Assembly: GCA_963837755.1 (NCBI GenBank)
Contig: CAWIOP010000002.1
Location: forward strand, 372,001 to 436,000
Length of the DNA: 64,000 bases
Direction of reading: 5' to 3'
Source: JADGHX01 sp963837755
GTDB taxonomy: Bacteria; Pseudomonadota; Gammaproteobacteria; Steroidobacterales; Steroidobacteraceae
Part shown: positions 28,832 through 37,810 of the stretch, piece by piece
Layout: every line of letters starts with the position of its first letter
Position numbering within the stretch: the stretch's first letter is position 1
Made by a program: the position numbers and the translations under genes
The notes under the pieces: model-generated
Seen by the model: only the letters and a program-made list of their open reading frames with translations
Told to the model about the DNA's origin: nothing
The model's database searches: none

Positions 28832-29306
28832 CTAGAGCAAGTGAGGCATCCTTGCCGTCGACGATTTGCTGGAACGCATCGGCGATATGGCGCGCATATG
28901 CCCAAGAGACTGCTGGGCCACGCCATGCACGAGCAGACCATCGATCAATCGCAGCGACAAAATCGCTAAGAATTTCACGCGCAGCTTCGGTGTCTTGTTG
29001 TACGCGCCGCGCACTTCGTCGCGATCTGCATGAGCCAGTTGCAGTTCGATAACATCAGGGTGCAACCCTGCTCATTGAGGCAGGTCGAAGCCATCGAACG
29101 GAAGCCGTGCCCGGTCATTTCGTCGCCGGCGAATCCGAGGCGTCGAAGTGAGGCATTGACAGTATTTTCGCTCAGCGGTCTGTCCGCATTTCCGATGGAT
29201 GGGAACACGTACTTGCCATTGCCGGCATGTAGAGCCCGCCCGTGTCAAACGGCTTCACGGGCTTCTCCGTCGCCCTGGCGGCGCGAATCGCGGTTTCGGT
29301 CAACAT
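28832..29306 (-). pseudogene. P4-type integrase relic with internal deletion
   Basis: Starting at ATG 29306 the frame reads LTETAIRAARATEKPVKPFDTGGLYM, here split, as the first 25-30 residues of DUF4102 tyrosine recombinases. It then jumps to the catalytic end: FPSIGNADRPLSENTVNASL, GDEMTGHGFRSMAST (the Arg of the active site) and, after another frame change, HPDVIELQLAHADRDEVRGAYN (the His and the Tyr). The roughly 250 central codons are missing. The tail after YNKTPKL is not integrase-like. It points away from the 3' end of tRNA-Asn, the normal position for such an integrase. Confidence 0.75.
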
Positions 29307-29468
29307 GGGGGTCGCTCGCTTCCCGAAAGAGCAGTTACCCCCGTCATTACCCCCACGCGTGCCAGGATGTCAATGGACACCCTGAGAGGGCAGCGGACGG
29401 AAAACAGCGGGATTTCTAGTGTTTTTGGGCTCTAGCTGGACCGCCTTGGACGGTGCTGGATACCCAAA

Positions 29469-29543
29469 TGGCTCCCCGGGTTGGAATCGAACCAACGACC
29501 AACGGATTAACAGTCCGACGCTCTACCGCTGAGCTACCGGGGA
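29469..29543 (-). tRNA. tRNA-Asn (GTT)
   Basis: The reverse strand folds as a full cloverleaf: acceptor TCCCCGG/CCGGGGA, D arm GCTC/GAGC, anticodon loop CTGTTAA, T arm GTTGG/CCAAC with TTCGATT, discriminator G and encoded CCA. There is a T-T mismatch at the base of the anticodon stem. Its 3' end faces the integrase relic, so it is a likely former attachment site. Confidence 0.95.
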
Positions 29544-29758
29544 ACGGGGTGGGAGCTGCGAAGGGCGCGGATTGTCCGGGACAGCGCGGGAACCGTCAAG
29601 GAATCAGTCTGTTCCGCCGCCAGACGGGGACGCCCGGCCCACGGTCACGAAACGAGCTTCGGGCCGGCACAAGCGCCTTGCGGCCAAAACCGTGAGGCCA
29701 CGCAGACTCCGGCGCCCTTCATTTGGCGGCCCGGGACACTGGCGGATATAGTCCGCCC

Positions 29759-30679
29759 ATGCCGTCCACGCCCGTGCTCAACGCATTTTCGATCGACGTG
29801 GAAGACTACTTTCAGGTCGCGGCGCTCGCACCGGCTTCTCCTCCCGAGAGCTGGCCGAAGTGGGAATATCGAGTCGAGCGCAACACCGAGGTCATCCTCA
29901 ACCTGCTCGCGGAGCGCGCCATCCGCGGCACGTTCTTCGTTCTGGGCTGGTGCGCCGAGCGCTCGCCGGGGCTCGTGAAGCGCATCGCCGCGGCCGGGCA
30001 CGAAGTGGCCTGCCATGGGTTCTCGCACCAGCTCATCTACGAGCAGGGCGAAGCGGCGTTCCGCGAAGAGGCGCGGCGCTCGAAGCATTTTCTGGAAGAC
30101 ACCATTGGCGCGCCGGTCACGGGCTATCGCGCGGCGAGCTTCTCCATCACTCGGCAGTCGCTGTGGGCGCTCGATGGCCTCATCGACCTGGGCTTCCAGT
30201 ACGACTCCTCCGTCTTCCCCATTCACCACGACCGCTATGGCATTGCGGGGGCGAAGCGTGAGCCTGGCGTCATCACCGCGCCGTCGGGGCGCACGCTCGT
30301 GGAATTCCCCATGTCTGCCGCGTCGTTCGGCGGCGTGCGTGTGCCGGTGTCAGGGGGTGGATATTTCCGCCTGCTGCCCTATGCGGTAACGCGGGCGGGG
30401 CTCAGGCAGATCAACGAACGCACCGGGCAGCCCTTCACGTTCTACCTGCACCCTTGGGAAGTGGACCCGGGCCAGCCGCGGCTGAAGGTGAAGTGGTTCT
30501 CCCGCTTCCGCCACTACAACAACCTGCATAAGTGCGAAGGCCGCCTGCGCAGGCTGCTGGGCGAGTTTTCGTTCTCGACGATGCGGGATGTGCTGGAGCA
30601 GCGTGGGCTGCTCAGGAACGCCGCGGGAGCGGATACAAGCGCGGCCGCGCAACCGAAGCTGGCGGCCGCGAACGCCTGA
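29759..30679 (+). CDS. XrtA-type polysaccharide deacetylase (DUF3473)
   Basis: A 306-residue protein, start ATG 29759 (MPSTPVLNAFSIDVEDYFQV). The NodB-type fold has the metal/catalytic motif FSIDVEDYFQ (Asp pair) and HEVACHGFSHQ (His ligands). The C-terminal part (GGYFRLLPYAVTR, FYLHPWEVDPGQPR) is the DUF3473 extension of deacetylases linked to exosortase-A polysaccharide loci. It should remove acetyl groups from an exported polysaccharide. No exosortase or PEP-CTERM gene is in this window, so the link is from family knowledge. It is convergent with the aminotransferase, with 6 nt between stops. Confidence 0.88.
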   Translation: MPSTPVLNAFSIDVEDYFQVAALAPASPPESWPKWEYRVERNTEVILNLLAERAIRGTFFVLGWCAERSPGLVKRIAAAGHEVACHGFSHQLIYEQGEAAFREEARRSKHFLEDTIGAPVTGYRAASFSITRQSLWALDGLIDLGFQYDSSVFPIHHDRYGIAGAKREPGVITAPSGRTLVEFPMSAASFGGVRVPVSGGGYFRLLPYAVTRAGLRQINERTGQPFTFYLHPWEVDPGQPRLKVKWFSRFRHYNNLHKCEGRLRRLLGEFSFSTMRDVLEQRGLLRNAAGADTSAAAQPKLAAANA

Positions 30680-30685
30680 TCTGTC

Positions 30686-31895
30686 TTACGCGCTCTTCGC
30701 CACTCGCGAAGTCGTTAGCACCTTGCGCATGCGCTCCAGTGCCTTCTCCAGCGTCTGCATGCTGCAGGCGAACGAGAGCCGCATGTGCCCCGGCGCGCCG
30801 AAGCCGCCGCCCGGCACCACGGCCACGCCGCCTTCATTCAGCAGCAGCTCGGCGAATTCGCCATCGTCACGACAGCCGTGCGCCGCCATGGCCTTCGAGA
30901 TGTCCGCGAACGCGTAGAACGTGCCGGCGCCCGGCAAGGCAGCTCACGCCCGGCAACGAGTTCAAGCCGTCGACGATGAAATCGTGACGCGCCTTGAACG
31001 CCTCGTTCATCTTCGCGACGCATTCCTGGTCACCGCTGAGCGCGGCGATGGCCGCCTTCTGCGAGATGCTCGACGCGTTCGACGTGGACTGGCCCTGGAT
31101 CGTGCCCATCGCCGTGATGATTTCCTTCGGGCCGCCGCAGTAGCCGAGGCGCCAGCCCGTCATCGCATAGGCCTTCGAGCAGCCGTTGATGGTGACCGTG
31201 CGTCCGTAAAGCTCCGGCGCCACGGTGAGCAGGCTGCAGAACGGCTCGCTGCCCCAGTAGATCTTCTCGTACATGTCATCGGTGCCGACGATGATGCGCG
31301 GGTGCTCCACGCAGCACATCTGCCAGCGCCGCGAAGCTCTGCGCGCGTGTACGCGGCGCCTGTGGGGTTGCAGGGGCTGTTGAGCAGCAGCAGACGCGTC
31401 TTCGGCGTGATCGGCCGCCGCGAGCTGCCGTGGCGTGATCTTGTAGCCCTGCGACGCGCCGGCGAACGGCATGACCGGCAGGCCGTCGGCCAGCAGCACC
31501 ATGTCGGGGTACGAGACCCAGTAGGGCGCGGGGATGATCGCTTCGTCACCCGGGTCGAGCACGGCCATGCAGAGGTTGTAAATGGTCTGCTTGGCCCCAG
31601 ATGAGACCAGAATCTGCGAGCGCTCGTACGGGATGCCGTTGTCGCGATCGAACTTCGCGATGATGGCGTCCTTGAGCTCATTGATGCCGTCGACGTTCGT
31701 GTAGCGCGTGAACCCGCTCCTGATCGCATCGATGCCCGCCTGCGCCACGTGCGCGGGCGTGTCGAAGTCCGGCTCGCCGGCGCCGAGGCCGATGACGTCT
31801 TTGCCTTCCGCCTTGAGGCGGGCGGCACGGGCGGTGACGGCGAGCGTGGGCGAGGGCTTGACGCGCTGGACGCGTCGCGAGACAGATAGAGTCAC
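30686..31895 (-). CDS. Aspartate/aromatic aminotransferase (class I), frame interrupted by four apparent 1-nt insertions
   Basis: A PLP enzyme of amino-acid metabolism, read from a GTG at 31895 (VTLSVSRRVQRVKPSPT). Motifs in order: GLGAGEPDFDTP, LVSSGAKQTIYN, NSPCNPTGA (in the shifted frame), and the PLP-Lys motif INGCSKAYAMTGWRLGY, then a normal C-terminus RMRKVLTT. The frame breaks at 31,413 (GG), 31,329-31,330 (CC), 31,307 (CC) and 30,936 (AA). Removing one base at each gives one continuous family-length frame of about 401 residues. The first three add up to a whole codon, which is why the frame returns. I read it as a functional gene with sequence errors. It is divergent from uvrB, sharing about 95 nt of promoter region. 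Confidence 0.88.
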
Positions 31896-31989
31896 GTGAG
31901 ACCTGCAGATAGGAAGGGTGGGACGGCGCGCTATATTACGGGATCGCCCCGCCCCGAACCAACGTACCGCAGTCGAGGATCCAGACTTC

Positions 31990-34044
31990 ATGGAGCCCAT
32001 TTTGATGGAGAAGGCCCCCTTCAGGCTCGAGGCCGAATATCAGCCTGCGGGCGATCAGCCACAGGCGATTGACAAGCTGACGGAAGGTCTGGAAGCGGGG
32101 CTCGCGCACCAGACACTGCTCGGGGTCACCGGCTCGGGCAAGACCTACAGCATCGCGAACGTCATCGAGCGCGTGCAGCGGCCCACCATGGTGCTTGCGC
32201 ATAACAAAACTCTTGCGGCGCAGCTCTACGGCGAGTTCCGCGAGTTCTTCCCGCACAACGCGGTGGAATATTTCGTCTCGTATTACGACTACTTCCAGCC
32301 GGAGGCGTACGTGCCTTCGACGGATACGTACATCGAGAAAGACTCCTCCATCAACGAGCACATCGAGCAGATGAGGCTTTCGGCCACGAAGGCGCTGCTC
32401 GAACGTTCCGACTCCATCATCGTCGCAACCGTGTCGGCGATCTACGGTCTCGGCGACCCGCGCACGTATCACTCGATGGTTCTGCACCTGATGCGCGGGG
32501 ACAAGCTGGACCAGCGCAAGCTGCTGCGGCGGCTGGCCGACATGCAATACACCCGCAACGAGATGGATCTCGCGCAGGGCACCTATCGTGTGCGTGGCGA
32601 CGTCATCGATATCTTCCCGGCGGAGTCCGAGCGCGAGGCCATTCGTGTCGAGCTGTTCGACGACATGGTGGAAGCGCTTTCCGTGTTCGACCCGCTCACC
32701 GGCGCCATCGCGCGCAAGGTGCCGCGTTACACGGTTTACCCCGGCACGCACTACGTCACGCCCAGGGAGAAAGTGGTCGGCGCGGTGGACCACATTCGTG
32801 AAGACCTGCGCGAGCGCCTGCGCGAGCTGCGCGACAACGGCAAGCTGCTCGAAGCGCAGCGGCTCGAGCAGCGCACGATGTTCGACATGGAGATGATGAA
32901 AGAAGTGGGCTACTGCGCGGGCATCGAGAATTACTCGCGCTATCTGTCCGGGCGCGGGCCGGGCGAGCCGCCGCCGTGCCTGTTCGATTACCTGCCGAAC
33001 GATTCACTGCTCATCATCGACGAGAGCCACCAGACCATTCCGCAGCTGGGCGCCATGTACAAGGGCGACCGCTCGCGCAAGGAGACCCTGGTGGAATACG
33101 GTTTCCGGCTGCCGTCCGCGCTCGACAACCGGCCCCTGAAGTTCGAGGAATGGGAGTCGCTGGCGCCGCAGATGATCTTCGTCTCGGCCACGCCGGGCAA
33201 ATATGAGGCGGCGCATTCGGCTTCGGTGGTGGAGCAGCTCGTGCGCCCCACGGGCCTCATCGATCCGCAGGTGGAGATTCGCCCCGTGCGCAGCCAGGTG
33301 GACGACGTGCTCTCGGAGATCAACAAGCGCGTCGAGCTCAACGAGCGCGTGCTCATCACCACGCTCACCAAGCGCATGGCGGAAGATCTCACGGAGTATC
33401 TCGCCGAGCACGACGTGCGCGTGCGCTACCTGCACGCCGACGTCGACACCGTCGAGCGCACCGAGATCATTCGTGACCTGCGCCTCGGCAGGTTCGACGT
33501 GCTCGTAGGCATCAACCTGCTGCGCGAGGGCCTCGACATGCCCGAGGTGTCGCTGGTGGCCATTCTCGACGCCGACAAGGAAGGGTTCCTGCGGTCGGAC
33601 AACTCGCTCATCCAGACCATCGGCCGCGCGGCTCGCCACCTCAACGGGCGGGCCATCCTGTATGCCGATTCCATCACCGGCTCCATGAAGCGCGCGCTCG
33701 ATGAGACCGACCGCCGCCGCGCGAGGCAGGTCGAGTTCAATAAAGAACACGGCATTACCCCGCGCGGCATCCAGAAGGCGGTGATGGACGTCATGGAAGG
33801 CGCGCGCGACGACAGCGGCGCCATCATCAACCGCAGGGGCGACAAGAAGGGCAAAGGCAAGGCCGCTGGCGCAACGGCGGTCGACCTGCAGCCGCAGAAC
33901 ATCGTGCGGCAGATCAAGAAGCTCGAAGCGGAGATGTTCAGGAAGGCGCGCAATCTCGAGTTCGAGGAGGCGGCACGGCTGCGGGACCAGATCGAGAAAT
34001 TGAAGCACATTGAATTGGGGTTGCCGACGACGCTTGCGGGTTGA
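31990..34044 (+). CDS. uvrB: Excinuclease ABC subunit B
   Basis: A 684-residue DNA-repair helicase that verifies damage and hands it to UvrC. The start is ATG 31990 (MEPILMEKAPF); ATG 32005 is an alternative. Motifs are Walker A GVTGSGKT, the beta-hairpin YYDYFQPEAYVP, DESH box, GINLLREGLDMPEVSLVAI, QTIGRAARH, and the C-terminal UVR domain (LEAEMFRKARNLEFEEAA, RLRDQIEKLK) that binds UvrC. Length fits the family. It is divergent from the aminotransferase gene and followed by tRNA-Val. Confidence 0.98.
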   Translation: MEPILMEKAPFRLEAEYQPAGDQPQAIDKLTEGLEAGLAHQTLLGVTGSGKTYSIANVIERVQRPTMVLAHNKTLAAQLYGEFREFFPHNAVEYFVSYYDYFQPEAYVPSTDTYIEKDSSINEHIEQMRLSATKALLERSDSIIVATVSAIYGLGDPRTYHSMVLHLMRGDKLDQRKLLRRLADMQYTRNEMDLAQGTYRVRGDVIDIFPAESEREAIRVELFDDMVEALSVFDPLTGAIARKVPRYTVYPGTHYVTPREKVVGAVDHIREDLRERLRELRDNGKLLEAQRLEQRTMFDMEMMKEVGYCAGIENYSRYLSGRGPGEPPPCLFDYLPNDSLLIIDESHQTIPQLGAMYKGDRSRKETLVEYGFRLPSALDNRPLKFEEWESLAPQMIFVSATPGKYEAAHSASVVEQLVRPTGLIDPQVEIRPVRSQVDDVLSEINKRVELNERVLITTLTKRMAEDLTEYLAEHDVRVRYLHADVDTVERTEIIRDLRLGRFDVLVGINLLREGLDMPEVSLVAILDADKEGFLRSDNSLIQTIGRAARHLNGRAILYADSITGSMKRALDETDRRRARQVEFNKEHGITPRGIQKAVMDVMEGARDDSGAIINRRGDKKGKGKAAGATAVDLQPQNIVRQIKKLEAEMFRKARNLEFEEAARLRDQIEKLKHIELGLPTTLAG

Positions 34045-34246
34045 GGACGCCGCCGATACGCAACCAACCGGCGGTCACCGCCGCCCGGCGTGCCTGCCGC
34101 GCCTTGCGCCAATGCCGGGCATACCACGACCGTCACCGCGTGACGCAACTCACCGGTTTTGTAAGTTACTGGAAAGCCTCGCGTTAGCTTGCTACCCCGC
34201 GGCCGCTCGCGTATCGTTCGCCGCCCTCAGTCGTGAAGACTTCGCC

Positions 34247-34321
34247 AGGCACGTAGCTCAGTGGTAGAGCATCACCTTGACATGGTGGTGGTCGGTGGTT
34301 CGATCCCACTCGTGCCTACCA
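34247..34321 (+). tRNA. tRNA-Val (GAC)
   Basis: Cloverleaf with acceptor AGGCACG/CGTGCCT, D arm GCTC/GAGC, anticodon loop TTGACAT (anticodon GAC), T loop TTCGATC, discriminator A and encoded CCA. It lies in the gap between uvrB and thrS. Confidence 0.95.
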
Positions 34322-34428
34322 GATAAAACAGGGCGTCCGTGCCTTCCGTGCAGCCACGAGGCACGGGCGCCCTTGTCGTCTGCAAGATGGGTCTTCTCGT
34401 TGAGCCAACGCTTCGGAAATCGCTTGCC

Positions 34429-36369
34429 ATGCCCGTTGTCACACTGCCCGATGGAAGTCAGCGCACCTTCGACCACCCCGTAACGGTGGACGATGTGGCC
34501 GCCAGCATTGGCGCGGGCCTGCGCAAGGCCGCGCTTGCCGGCCGCGTGGATGACAAGCTGGTCGACACGTCGTTCGTCATAGACCACGACGCGAAGCTCG
34601 CCATCGTCACCGAGAAAGACGAAGACGGCGTCGACGTCATCCGCCACTCCACCGCGCACCTGCTCGCCCAGGCCGTGAAGGAGCTGTTCCCCGAGGCGCA
34701 GGTGACCATCGGCCCGGTCATCGAAGACGGCTTCTATTACGATTTCGCCTACAAGCGGCCCTTTACGCCCGAAGATCTCGCCGCCATCGAAGCGAGGATG
34801 GCCGAGCTGTCCAAGGCCGACCTGAAGGTCACCCGGCGCGTCATGTCGCGTAACGACGCAGTCGAATACTTCAAGAGCATTGGCGAGGTCTACAAGGCCG
34901 AGATCATCGCCAGCATTCCCGAGAAAGATGAGATCAGCCTCTACGGCCAAGGGGATGGCAAGAGCAGCTGGGTCGACCTGTGCCGTGGCCCGCACGTGCC
35001 GTCCACCGGCAAGCTGAAGGCCTTCAAGCTCATGAAGGTGGCCGGCGCCTACTGGCGCGGCGACCATCGCAACGAGATGCTCCAGCGCATCTACGGCACC
35101 GCCTGGGCCGACAGGAAGCAGCTCGACGAATACCTCCACCGCATCGAAGAGGCGGAGAAGCGCGACCATCGCCGCATCGGCCGCGAGCTCGACCTGTTCC
35201 ACCTGCAGGAAGAGGCCCCGGGCGCCGTGTTCTGGCACCCGAACGGCTGGGTCATCTACCAGGTCCTCATTGCGTACATGCGCGAGAGCAATCGCGCCGC
35301 GGGTTTCCAGGAAGTGAACGGCCCGGAGCTCATGGACGTGAGCCTGTGGCAGCAGTCCGGCCACCTCGAGAAGTTCGGCGAGAACATGTTTCTCACCAGG
35401 ACGCCGGACGAGCGCGTCTACGCCATCAAGCCCATGAACTGCCCCGGGCACGTCCAGATCTTCAAGCAGGGCATCAGGAGCTACCGGGACTTACCGATCC
35501 GCTTCGGCGAGTTCGGCAAGGTGCACCGTTACGAGCCCTCGGGAGCCCTGCACGGCCTCATGCGCGTGCGCGCCTTCACCCAGGACGACGCGCACATCTT
35601 CATCACCGAAGCGCAGATCAAGGCCGAGTCGGTGAAGATCATCCAGAACCTGCTGGCGATCTACCGCGATTTCGGCTTCGACAACGTGCGCGTGAAGTTC
35701 GCGGACCGCCCCCCGAAACGGGTGGGCAGCGACGAGGTCTGGACCCTGGCGGAAGACGCCCTCAAGGAAGCCACCGCCGCGGCCGGCATCGAATACACCC
35801 TGAACCCGGGCGAGGGCGCCTTCTACGGCCCGAAGCTCGAGTTCGTGCTGAAGGACGCCATCGGCCGCGACTGGCAATGCGGCACACTCCAGGTCGACCT
35901 CAACATGCCCGGCCGCCTGGGCGCCCATTACATCGATGAGGCAAGCCAGAGGCGCACGCCTGTGATGCTCCATCGGGCCATTTTCGGCTCCCTGGAGCGA
36001 TTCATCGCCATCCTGCTCGAACACCATGCCGGCCGCCTGCCGGCCTGGCTGTCGCCCGTGCAGGCCGTGGTCATGACGATCACCGACAAGCAGAACGATT
36101 ACGTCATACAGGTCGTGGAATCGCTGAGAAAACAGGGGTTTCGCGTCGACTATGACTTGCGGAACGAAAAAGTCGGCTTTAAGATTCGCGAGCACACGCT
36201 GCGGCGTGTTCCCTACTTATTGGTGGCGGGCGACAAGGAAGTGGCCGCTAATTTGCTTTCAGTGCGCACCCGTAGCGGCAAGGATCTAGGCACGATGTCT
36301 CCGCAGACGTTCGTTGAACGTCTGGGAGCCGAGCTAGAGAGCCGTGGGCGCCACACTTTGGAGGGTTGA
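34429..36369 (+). CDS. thrS: Threonine-tRNA ligase
   Basis: A 646-residue class II synthetase, start at ATG 34429 (MPVVTLPDGSQRTFDHP), which begins the N-terminal TGS domain; the open frame further upstream is not protein-like. The editing domain has HSTAHLLAQAV and the catalytic core has MNCPGHVQIFK, RFGEFGKVHRYEPSG, TQDDAHIF and the motif 3 HRAIFGSLERF, then the anticodon-binding domain. It heads the thrS-infC-rpmI-rplT-pheS-pheT-ihfA operon. Confidence 0.98.
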   Translation: MPVVTLPDGSQRTFDHPVTVDDVAASIGAGLRKAALAGRVDDKLVDTSFVIDHDAKLAIVTEKDEDGVDVIRHSTAHLLAQAVKELFPEAQVTIGPVIEDGFYYDFAYKRPFTPEDLAAIEARMAELSKADLKVTRRVMSRNDAVEYFKSIGEVYKAEIIASIPEKDEISLYGQGDGKSSWVDLCRGPHVPSTGKLKAFKLMKVAGAYWRGDHRNEMLQRIYGTAWADRKQLDEYLHRIEEAEKRDHRRIGRELDLFHLQEEAPGAVFWHPNGWVIYQVLIAYMRESNRAAGFQEVNGPELMDVSLWQQSGHLEKFGENMFLTRTPDERVYAIKPMNCPGHVQIFKQGIRSYRDLPIRFGEFGKVHRYEPSGALHGLMRVRAFTQDDAHIFITEAQIKAESVKIIQNLLAIYRDFGFDNVRVKFADRPPKRVGSDEVWTLAEDALKEATAAAGIEYTLNPGEGAFYGPKLEFVLKDAIGRDWQCGTLQVDLNMPGRLGAHYIDEASQRRTPVMLHRAIFGSLERFIAILLEHHAGRLPAWLSPVQAVVMTITDKQNDYVIQVVESLRKQGFRVDYDLRNEKVGFKIREHTLRRVPYLLVAGDKEVAANLLSVRTRSGKDLGTMSPQTFVERLGAELESRGRHTLEG

Positions 36370-36372
36370 CGC

Positions 36373-36897
36373 ATCGCTAGTGCAACGTCGAAGCGCGTAA
36401 AGCGCAATGAGGAAATCGTCGCGCCGCAGTTGCGAGTGATCGATGCGGAAGGCGGCCAGGCCGGTGTCATGAGCCGGTACGACGCCTTGCAGTTGGCTTC
36501 GAGCGCAGGGCTCGATCTGGTCGAGGTGTCGCCAACGGCAGAGCCGCCGGTCGTGCGCATCATGGACTACGGCAAGTTCCTCTTCGAGGCCAACAAGAAG
36601 GCCCATACGGCGAAGCGCAAGCAGAAGCAGATCCAGGTCAAGGAAGTGAAGTTTCGTCCCGGTACGGGGGAGGGGGATTACCAGATCAAAGTGCGTAATC
36701 TCATCCGCTTCCTGACCGAGGGTGACAAGGCCAAGGTAACCCTGCGGTTCCGCGGCCGAGAGATGGTGCACCAGGACATCGGTCGCAAGCTTCTGGATCG
36801 GGTGGTGCAAGACCTCACGCCTTACAGCGTGATCGAGCAGAACCCGGTGATGGAAGGCAAGCAGATGATCATGGTCTTCGCACCGAAGAAGAAGTAG
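36373..36897 (+). CDS. infC: Translation initiation factor IF-3 with ATC start
   Basis: The first usual start codon in this frame (TTG 36430) would truncate the protein to 155 residues and lose conserved N-terminal sequence. Reading back in frame, an ATC at 36373 lies one codon after the thrS stop and 7 nt after a GGAGGG site. It gives 174 residues (ASATSKRVKRNEEIVAPQLR at the start), the normal IF-3 length. IF-3 genes are known to use AUU/AUC-type starts, which IF-3 itself discriminates against, so the gene represses its own translation. C-terminal motifs KFRPGTGEGDYQIKVRN and KVTLRFRGREMVHQ are intact. Confidence 0.92.
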   Translation: MASATSKRVKRNEEIVAPQLRVIDAEGGQAGVMSRYDALQLASSAGLDLVEVSPTAEPPVVRIMDYGKFLFEANKKAHTAKRKQKQIQVKEVKFRPGTGEGDYQIKVRNLIRFLTEGDKAKVTLRFRGREMVHQDIGRKLLDRVVQDLTPYSVIEQNPVMEGKQMIMVFAPKKK

Positions 36898-37022
36898 CGC
36901 GAAGCGTCGTGTTCAGCCACCGCGCAGTGCGTGTGGCGGCGATGTTTTGCGCTCGCCCGTAGCGAGCGGCAGGCCGCAAGGCCGGTTGCTCTGTGATCGG
37001 GGCTACAACAGGAGATGAGTCG

Positions 37023-37373
37023 ATGCCCAAGTTGAAAACCAACCGGGCCGCGGCGAAGCGTTTTCGCAAGACTGCGAAAGGCTTCAAGCGGTATTCCGCC
37101 GGTCGTCGCCACAACCTCGGCGACAAACCCCGTAAACAGAAGCGTCACCTGCGTTCGGGCGGGTCGAGCCTCGTGCATGAGAGCGACGTCGGCCGCATCG
37201 TGCAGCTCATGCCCAACGCGCGCATCAGCCCTCGCAAGAGAGCCACGCCGTACGTGGCGAAGGCAGATGCCGCGGCGGCAGCCGCAAGCGCGGCTTCAGT
37301 AGCCGTGGTGAAGCCCGCGAAGGCCGCGAAGCCCGCGAAGGCTCCCAGGGCACCGAAGGCCGCAGCGAAGTAA
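37023..37373 (+). CDS. rpmI: Ribosomal protein L35 with long Ala/Lys-rich C-terminal tail
   Basis: Start ATG 37023 (MPKLKTNRAAAKRF) after AGGAGATGAG. Residues 1-65 are a normal L35 (RFRKTAKGFKRYSAGRRHNL, then IVQLMPNA). The frame continues for about 50 more residues made mostly of Ala, Lys and Pro (KPAKAAKPAKAPRAPKAAAK), for 116 in all against about 65 in the family. The 125-nt infC-rpmI gap has a GC-rich hairpin (GGCCGCAAGGCC near 36,973) and may be an L20-binding leader. Confidence 0.93.
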   Translation: MPKLKTNRAAAKRFRKTAKGFKRYSAGRRHNLGDKPRKQKRHLRSGGSSLVHESDVGRIVQLMPNARISPRKRATPYVAKADAAAAAASAASVAVVKPAKAAKPAKAPRAPKAAAK

Positions 37374-37428
37374 TTACGGGTTTTGAGCAGGGCGAGCCTC
37401 AGGCTTGCCCGCATGAGGAGAGAATTCC

Positions 37429-37794
37429 ATGGCACGAGTCAAACGTGGTGTGATGGCCGGGCGCCGTCACAAGAAGATCCTGAAGAAGGCGAAGGGCTAC
37501 TACAACGCCCGGAGCAAAGTCTTCCGCGCAGCCAAACAGGCTGTCATCAAGGCCGGCCAGTATGCGTACCGCGACCGTCGCGCCAAGAAGCGCGAGTTCC
37601 GCGCGCTGTGGATCGCGCGCATCAATGCGGCGGCGCGCGTGCACGGCCTGTCCTACAGCGTGTTGATGAACGGCCTGCTGAAGTCCGGCCTCGAAGTGGA
37701 TCGCAAGATGCTGGCCGACCTCGCGGTGAATGATGCCGCGGCGTTTGGCGCCATCGTCGAGCAGGCAAAGACGGCTCTCGGCAAAGCCGCCTGA
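37429..37794 (+). CDS. rplT: Ribosomal protein L20
   Basis: A 121-residue protein, MARVKRGVMAGRRHKKILKK, with the RNA-binding basic N-terminal helix (AKGYYNARSKVFRAAKQAV) and the globular C-terminal half (INAAARVHGLSYSVLMNGL). It has a GAGGAGAG site. L20 is the usual autoregulator of the infC-rpmI-rplT unit. Confidence 0.98.
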   Translation: MARVKRGVMAGRRHKKILKKAKGYYNARSKVFRAAKQAVIKAGQYAYRDRRAKKREFRALWIARINAAARVHGLSYSVLMNGLLKSGLEVDRKMLADLAVNDAAAFGAIVEQAKTALGKAA

Positions 37795-37810
37795 AGCCGC
37801 TTGCGCCGTC

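Noticed and set aside
36430..36432. TTG as the infC start
   Set aside because: It removes conserved IF-3 N-terminal residues and has no ribosome site; ATC 36373 fits both.
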